In this document: positions 8,976 through 12,512 of the stretch, piece after piece | Position numbering within the stretch: the stretch's first letter is position 1 | Layout: each line of letters begins with the position of its first letter | Source: JASFBA01 sp034433695 | GTDB lineage: Bacteria; Chloroflexota; Chloroflexia; DTKN01 | DNA: 12,512 nt | Direction of reading: 5' to 3' | Assembly: GCA_034433695.1 (NCBI GenBank) | Contig: DAOUAK010000096.1 | Location: 1 to 12,512 of the forward strand | The notes under the pieces: generated by a model | Database searches by the model: none | What the model was told of the DNA's origin: nothing | The model's input: the letters and a program-made list of their open reading frames with translations, nothing else | Program-made: the position numbers and the translations under genes

Positions 8976-9091
8976 GGGGGAACCCCACTGCATAGGGAGA
9001 GACAACGATGGGCTTGCAGGCTCGGCAACGGCGCCTGGAATCGCGGCCACCCCGGGATGAAATTGACATCACTTCTTTGGGATGCGTCCGG
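8976..9091. other. Convergent intergenic region
   Basis: 116 bases separate the asparaginase gene from the end of the GalT-like gene, which points the other way. I see no strong hairpin with a T-tract for either direction. A short plus-strand reading frame with GGGAGAG ahead of its ATG begins at 9008; after 28 codons it runs antisense into the GalT-like gene, so it is not called as a gene. Confidence 0.5.
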
Positions 9092-10168
9092 TCAAATCGC
9101 CAATGCCTCCACCACGCGGAACGGGTCGCTCGAGACCACGCTGGAGGCATAGAGTTCCATCGCCCCGATGTCGGAGGTGCGGGTTTCCGGGTCGCCGCGA
9201 TCCACGACCCGGGCAAGGACGCCGGGAAGGACGCTCCAGTCCTCCCTTACCGGGGCCAGCGGGGGCAGGTACAGGGCCGCATTAAAGGAACGCACACCTA
9301 GCCGATTTACATAAGCCTCCAATACGGCATGGAGGGCCTGCACAAAGTCGCCATCCACGGCCGGCCCCAGGAGCAGGAATTCCTTTTCCTTGATCGGTGT
9401 GAGGTAGGCCAGGGCGTGTGCGGACCCAAAGGAACGCACCAGTCCCAGGGCTCGATGCACCTCCAGGAGGTCGGCCAGGTACTCGCTCCCATAGGCTTCC
9501 CGGTAGCGCAGCGCCGCCTGGCGAAAGGCCTCTACCCGGCCGTAGGGCATCTCCCGGCTCACCGTAGCCTGGGCGTGGCCGTGCAGGATGGAGGCCCCAC
9601 TTTTCCAGAGGCAGTTCCACATAAAGAAGTAATAGACTGCCTGAGGGTCGCTCCGGTGGGCGGCCTCGGCCCAGCGCCGGCCCGTCTCCAGGGCATCGGC
9701 GATGCTCTCCCGGTTGAAGCGCAGGGGATGATGCTCGTCGAAGATAATCACGCCGTGGAAGCCGTCGTATTTGGCGATGTTGCTGGCGGTGATGCTACGT
9801 TGCCCCCGGATGCGTCCGAAGACGTCCTCGGGGGTCAGTTCCAGCGGCCGACAGAAGGGGTCACCCCGGTTGGCAGCGATGGTTTCCTCCAGACTTCCCA
9901 GCGGAGGGGCTTCGATGGGCCGGCGGGCGCGCAGTTCGTTGTAGAGCGTGCCCTCCAGGGTAACGCGATTGGTTACCTTGACGATGCGCTGCCGACGCAC
10001 CGCTTCTACCGAACCGAAATGCCGCTCGATCCAGCCGTACATGCTTTCCGGGGGGATGACCTCGCCGATGGTGGTGCTGAGATGGAAAAGGCGGAAGAAG
10101 AGGTTTCGCTCCGCCGTCGGCAGGGTGTCTACGATTTCTGCCAGGTGGACGATGGAACGGTCGGCCAT
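9092..10168 (-). CDS. GalT/HIT-superfamily nucleotidyltransferase-like enzyme
   Basis: 358 aa, close to the usual galactose-1-phosphate uridylyltransferase length (about 350). The active-site signature is WNCLWKSGASILHGHAQ (184-200). It keeps the HxHxQ arrangement (H196, H198, Q200) of GalT and Ap4A-phosphorylase-type enzymes, whose histidine forms a nucleotidyl intermediate, and the preceding Asn and SGAS correspond to the Asn-Lys...Gly-Cys/Ala-Ser stretch of GalT. The second HIT-like half lies around IKEKEFLLLGPAVDGDF (259-275). The start is an ATG with AGGAG 6 bases upstream, and that site overlaps the glgA stop codon (TAGGAG), so the two are translated as a unit. Candidates are a hexose-1-phosphate uridylyl- or adenylyltransferase, an ADP-glucose phosphorylase or an Ap4A phosphorylase. 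The glgA context favours a sugar-nucleotide reaction. The exact substrate cannot be read from the sequence. Confidence 0.75.
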   Translation of the reverse strand: MADRSIVHLAEIVDTLPTAERNLFFRLFHLSTTIGEVIPPESMYGWIERHFGSVEAVRRQRIVKVTNRVTLEGTLYNELRARRPIEAPPLGSLEETIAANRGDPFCRPLELTPEDVFGRIRGQRSITASNIAKYDGFHGVIIFDEHHPLRFNRESIADALETGRRWAEAAHRSDPQAVYYFFMWNCLWKSGASILHGHAQATVSREMPYGRVEAFRQAALRYREAYGSEYLADLLEVHRALGLVRSFGSAHALAYLTPIKEKEFLLLGPAVDGDFVQALHAVLEAYVNRLGVRSFNAALYLPPLAPVREDWSVLPGVLARVVDRGDPETRTSDIGAMELYASSVVSSDPFRVVEALAI

Positions 10169-10176
10169 TGGGTCTC

Positions 10177-11679
10177 CTACGGGTTCGCGATCCGGTACAC
10201 CTCGCGCGGCGGGCGGGGCAGGCGCGAAGCCAGGGCACGGCGGTAGAGGTCCACATACTTGCGGGCCGAGGCGTCCCAGGAATAGTCCGCCGACATCACC
10301 CGTACCATCAGTTGTCGCCAGGTATCGCGGTATTTATGGTTCTCCAGGGCGCGGATGATGGCTCCGTAGAGGGCCCAGGGGTCGTAGGCCCGGAAGGCAA
10401 AGCCGTTGCCGGTGCCGCTCACAGGGTCAAAGTCCTGCACCGTATCGGCCAGGCCGCCGGTAGAGCGGACGATGGGGATGGAGCCGTAGCGCATGGCGAT
10501 GAGTTGTCCCAGCCCGCACGGCTCGAAGCGTGATGGCATCAGGAACATATCGCTGCCGGCGTAGATTTTCTGCGCCAGGGGAGCGTTGAAGGTCAGAAAA
10601 ACGGCCACCCGTTCCGGGTAGCGCTCGTGGATCTGGCTAAAGAGGTCGTGGTAGCGCTGGTCGCCGGTTCCCAATAGGACGAACTGAAGGTGCGTATGCT
10701 GCATCAGCGGGTCCATGATCTGGGCGATCAGGTCAAAGCCCTTCTGGTCGGTCAGGCGGGAGATGGCACCGATGAGGGGGGCATGGGGGTCCTCGGTCAG
10801 GCCGGCCTCCCGTTGCAAGGCCCGCTTGCACTCTGCCTTGCCGGAAAGGTCGTGCAGGTCGTAGTGGGCGGCGATATAAGGGTCGGTTGCCGGATTGTAG
10901 ACCTCCGGATCGATGCCGTTGAGCACGCCGAAGAGCCGGTCGCGGCGGTCACGGAGAAGCGGGTCCAACCGTTCGCCGTATTCGGGGGTCAGGATCTCCT
11001 GGGCATACGTCTCGCTGACGGTATTGATGATGTCGGCAAAGTAGATGCCCCGGCCCATCATGTCCACGACGTTATCCAGGTCGGGAATCTCGGGGTGGAC
11101 GATGAAGCCGTATTCGTCTATGCCGGCAATCTCCAGCACGCGGTAGCCGAAGATGCCCTGGTAGGCCAGGTTATGGATGGTGTAGAGGGTGGCCGTATCC
11201 TTGTAGAAGGGGTCGTCCTTGTAGATCGTCTTCAGCCAGTTGGGGACGATGGCCGTATGCCAGTCGTGGCAGTGGATCACCTGGGGCTGCCACGCCAGGA
11301 GTTTCATCGCTTCCAGGATGGCCCGACAGAAGAAGATAAAGCGCTCGGCATCGTCGGGATACATATAGATGCCTTCGCGGTCGTAGAAGTGGGCGTTCTC
11401 GACCATATAGACCGGGACATCACCGATGCTCCCCTGGAGAAGGCCGGCCTCGATGGCCTGGTCGTCCATCGGTACGGGGAAAGATTCGAGGACCGTCTTC
11501 AGGGCGAACTTTTCCCGGTCAATGCGTCCGTAGCGGGGCATGCCCACGCGGACGTCCACTCCCAGTTTTTTGAGTGCCTTGGGAAGGGAGCCGGCTACAT
11601 CGGCCAGGCCGCCGGTTTTGGCGAAAGGGACCACCTCCGCGGCCAGGAAGAGCACCCGCAAAGGTTCCTTCGTTTCCAC
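10177..11679 (-). CDS. glgA: Glycogen synthase (ADP-glucose:alpha-1,4-glucan glucosyltransferase)
   Basis: 500 aa, slightly longer than the roughly 475-485 usual for bacterial GlgA. It is a GT5-family retaining glycosyltransferase that extends alpha-1,4-glucan with ADP-glucose in the cytoplasm. The N-terminal Rossmann domain opens with VLFLAAEVVPFAKTGGLADV (9-28), including the KTGGL sugar-nucleotide-binding loop. The C-terminal domain holds SRFEPCGLGQL (383-393, catalytic-site E386) and RSTGGLADTV (405-414). The start is GTG at 11679 with AGGAGG about 7 bases upstream, in frame with the family N-terminus. It is the first gene of a two-gene unit with the GalT-like gene 8 bases downstream. A promoter candidate lies at 11734-11762 and a leader hairpin at 11696-11719. 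No glgB or glgC is in the window. Confidence 0.97.
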   Translation of the reverse strand: METKEPLRVLFLAAEVVPFAKTGGLADVAGSLPKALKKLGVDVRVGMPRYGRIDREKFALKTVLESFPVPMDDQAIEAGLLQGSIGDVPVYMVENAHFYDREGIYMYPDDAERFIFFCRAILEAMKLLAWQPQVIHCHDWHTAIVPNWLKTIYKDDPFYKDTATLYTIHNLAYQGIFGYRVLEIAGIDEYGFIVHPEIPDLDNVVDMMGRGIYFADIINTVSETYAQEILTPEYGERLDPLLRDRRDRLFGVLNGIDPEVYNPATDPYIAAHYDLHDLSGKAECKRALQREAGLTEDPHAPLIGAISRLTDQKGFDLIAQIMDPLMQHTHLQFVLLGTGDQRYHDLFSQIHERYPERVAVFLTFNAPLAQKIYAGSDMFLMPSRFEPCGLGQLIAMRYGSIPIVRSTGGLADTVQDFDPVSGTGNGFAFRAYDPWALYGAIIRALENHKYRDTWRQLMVRVMSADYSWDASARKYVDLYRRALASRLPRPPREVYRIANP

Positions 11680-11695
11680 GGTTTCCTCCTATGCC

Positions 11696-11719
11696 AAAAA
11701 GAACGGCCGGGATCCGGCC
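11696..11719 (-). promoter_or_regulatory. GC-rich leader hairpin with T-tract ahead of glgA (attenuator-like)
   Basis: On the minus strand GGCCGG-ATC-CCGGCC (11705-11719) is followed by GTTCTTTTT (11696-11704), the shape of a small intrinsic terminator within the predicted glgA 5' leader. Neighbouring GGCCGGCC copies (11724-11732) could form alternative pairings. A regulatory role is speculative; the stem is only 6 bp with a 3-base loop. Confidence 0.35.
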
Positions 11720-11733
11720 TTTTCCGGCCGGCC

Positions 11734-11762
11734 ATTGTACTATATCTCTCTCCGGAGCGCAA
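11734..11762 (-). promoter_or_regulatory. Candidate glgA promoter
   Basis: On the minus strand TACAAT (11734-11739; 5 of 6) lies 17 bases from TTGCGC (11757-11762; 3 of 6). The -10 region ATATAGTACAAT is the only AT-rich stretch upstream of glgA. The weak -35 suggests a possible activator or only moderate strength. The predicted start near 11727 gives a leader of about 48 bases. Confidence 0.55.
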
Positions 11763-11830
11763 ATTGCTTCACGCCGGGTAGGGGTGGGGTAATGCCCTGC
11801 CTCTACCCGCTACCCTATTCCGAAAAATTG

Positions 11831-11844
11831 GAGGACTAGTCCTC
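11831..11844. promoter_or_regulatory. Perfect 14-bp palindrome (operator-like)
   Basis: GAGGACTAGTCCTC is a perfect palindrome with no spacer, in the gene-free stretch between the divergent glgA and PKD-protein genes. It lies about 70 bases upstream of the glgA -35 box and 120 bases upstream of the plus-strand -10 box. It could bind a dimeric regulator. There is no second copy nearby, so chance cannot be excluded. Confidence 0.35.
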
Positions 11845-11902
11845 AGAAGCACCCCGGGGTCGTTCTTCTTTCGTCCCCGAATTGGCCGAAGGACGGATAG
11901 AC

Positions 11903-11959
11903 ACGCGCCGGGCGGTGTTGTAAATGTGGTGATCTTCCTTACAGACCCGGCGCGTTTTT
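11903..11959 (+). repeat. Long-loop 10-bp inverted repeat ending in a T-tract
   Basis: ACGCGCCGGG (11903-11912) pairs perfectly with CCCGGCGCGT (11946-11955) across a 33-base loop, and TTTTT (11955-11959) follows. It lies immediately upstream of the TATAAT at 11964 and covers the expected -35 position. It could terminate an upstream plus-strand transcript or form a structured regulatory site. I see no clear promoter for such a transcript. Confidence 0.5.
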
Positions 11960-11963
11960 CTTC

Positions 11964-11969
11964 TATAAT
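11964..11969 (+). promoter_or_regulatory. -10 box of the PKD-like protein gene
   Basis: A perfect TATAAT lies 30 bases before the ATG at 12000. No good -35 occurs at 16-18 bases; the best upstream hexamers (TTACAG, CTTACA) need 19-20 bases. The promoter may depend on an activator or an alternative sigma contact. Confidence 0.6.
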
Positions 11970-11999
11970 AAGTGAGGAAAGTATTCCTGGAGGTGCAAG

Positions 12000-12512
12000 A
12001 TGAAACCGACCGCTCGTTCTCCTCGCTCCTTCCTCTTTATGGGGATGGCTCTCCTCGGACTGGGCCTTTTGCTTGTACCGACCCTGCTGGCCCGGGCCGG
12101 AACGGAGGGCTTTCCCACTCTCGTGGCGAACGGTCCCGAGGCGATCGGCGGGCTGGACGTCGGCCGGGTGGATGTTCCTTATGTCCCGGTGACGGGCCCC
12201 GCTCCATCTCCCCCGGACTCCCGCCGCACCGACATTGTAGAAGGGGGCCCGCCGGGAGGATTCCACTGGTTTCCTCCCTTCTTGCCCGCAACTGACTACC
12301 CTGTCTGGTTCGCTGTCCAGGTCACGCCCCTTACCCTGACGGTTCCGGTCACGTACACCTGGCACAGCCCCGGCCAGACGCCGATTGTGGTGGTGCGGGA
12401 CAACGTCTGGGGGTTCGGCTGGTACGCCAACAGTGGATGGTCGAACGATATCGTTTGGGGATCGTTCACCTGGACCACGCCGGGGACCAAGACGGTTACC
12501 TTGACGGCGACC
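12000..12512 (+). CDS. Exported PKD-like domain protein (3' end outside window)
   Basis: 171 codons are visible and the frame stays open to the window edge, so the gene is partial. The N-terminus (RSPRSF, then a hydrophobic run about 11-30, ending ALA-type at ARA, 31-33) is a signal peptide, probably cleaved before G34. A Pro/Gly-rich linker follows. Residues about 110-171 form a PKD-like/immunoglobulin-like beta module: VTYTWHSPGQTPIVVV (117-132) and FTWTTPGTKTVTLTAT (156-171). Such modules occur repeatedly in large surface or secreted proteins of Chloroflexota; that is family knowledge from memory. The ATG has GGAGGT 6 bases upstream. The role is unknown; adhesion or carbohydrate interaction is possible. 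Confidence 0.82.
   Translation, partial: MKPTARSPRSFLFMGMALLGLGLLLVPTLLARAGTEGFPTLVANGPEAIGGLDVGRVDVPYVPVTGPAPSPPDSRRTDIVEGGPPGGFHWFPPFLPATDYPVWFAVQVTPLTLTVPVTYTWHSPGQTPIVVVRDNVWGFGWYANSGWSNDIVWGSFTWTTPGTKTVTLTAT

Noticed and set aside
8976..8986. GGGGG-AA-CCCC after asparaginase as a terminator
   Set aside because: The loop is too small for a stable hairpin and no T-tract follows.
7497..9050. 517-codon open frame on the minus strand
   Set aside because: It is antisense to both the GGDEF-like gene and the asparaginase, spanning their junction. The product is a low-complexity Pro/Gly/Arg mix typical of shadow frames.
11769..12365. 198-codon minus-strand open frame
   Set aside because: It is antisense to the signal-peptide/PKD-like gene and crosses the hairpin and promoter region. 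No domain is recognisable.

Overview
The window reads as a moderately GC-rich bacterial chromosome segment with Shine-Dalgarno-led genes and near-consensus sigma-70-type promoters. Three traits point to the Chloroflexota (Anaerolineae-like): a secreted protein ending in a Tyr-Leu-Pro-Leu-Leu tail, a second exported protein with a PKD-like beta-sandwich module, and a C-rich tract resembling dispersed repeats I associate with that phylum. This placement is an inference, not a search result.

Layout, left to right. Positions 1-125 hold no gene, only a G-run/C-run element and a hairpin. A four-gene operon on the minus strand fills 126-7069. In transcription order it encodes a YbaK/ProX-type aminoacyl-tRNA deacylase, an RsbX/SpoIIE-like PP2C phosphatase, valyl-tRNA synthetase, and a secreted protein with two tandem GHL10-type (glycosyl-hydrolase-like) halves. 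It is headed by a consensus promoter (TTGACA-17-TATAAT) and a complete T-box riboswitch at 7085-7343. By alignment of its specifier loop the T-box reads GUC (valine), matching valS two genes downstream.

Divergently, a second strong promoter at 7406-7434 drives a two-gene plus-strand unit: a stand-alone GGDEF-like protein whose signature motif is destroyed, then a cytoplasmic L-asparaginase starting 2 bases after the first gene's stop codon. A convergent pair on the minus strand follows (10177-11679 and 9092-10168): glycogen synthase GlgA and, 8 bases behind it, a GalT/HIT-superfamily nucleotidyltransferase-like enzyme. The pairing suggests ADP-glucose or hexose-phosphate metabolism. The 320-base stretch between glgA and the last gene carries the glgA promoter and leader hairpin, a perfect 14-bp palindrome, a long-loop hairpin and a TATAAT box. 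The last gene (plus strand from 12000) encodes an exported PKD-like protein and runs off the window.

The most notable system is the valine T-box operon. It couples charging of tRNA-Val to a possible trans-editing enzyme, a signalling phosphatase and an exported glycosidase-like protein.
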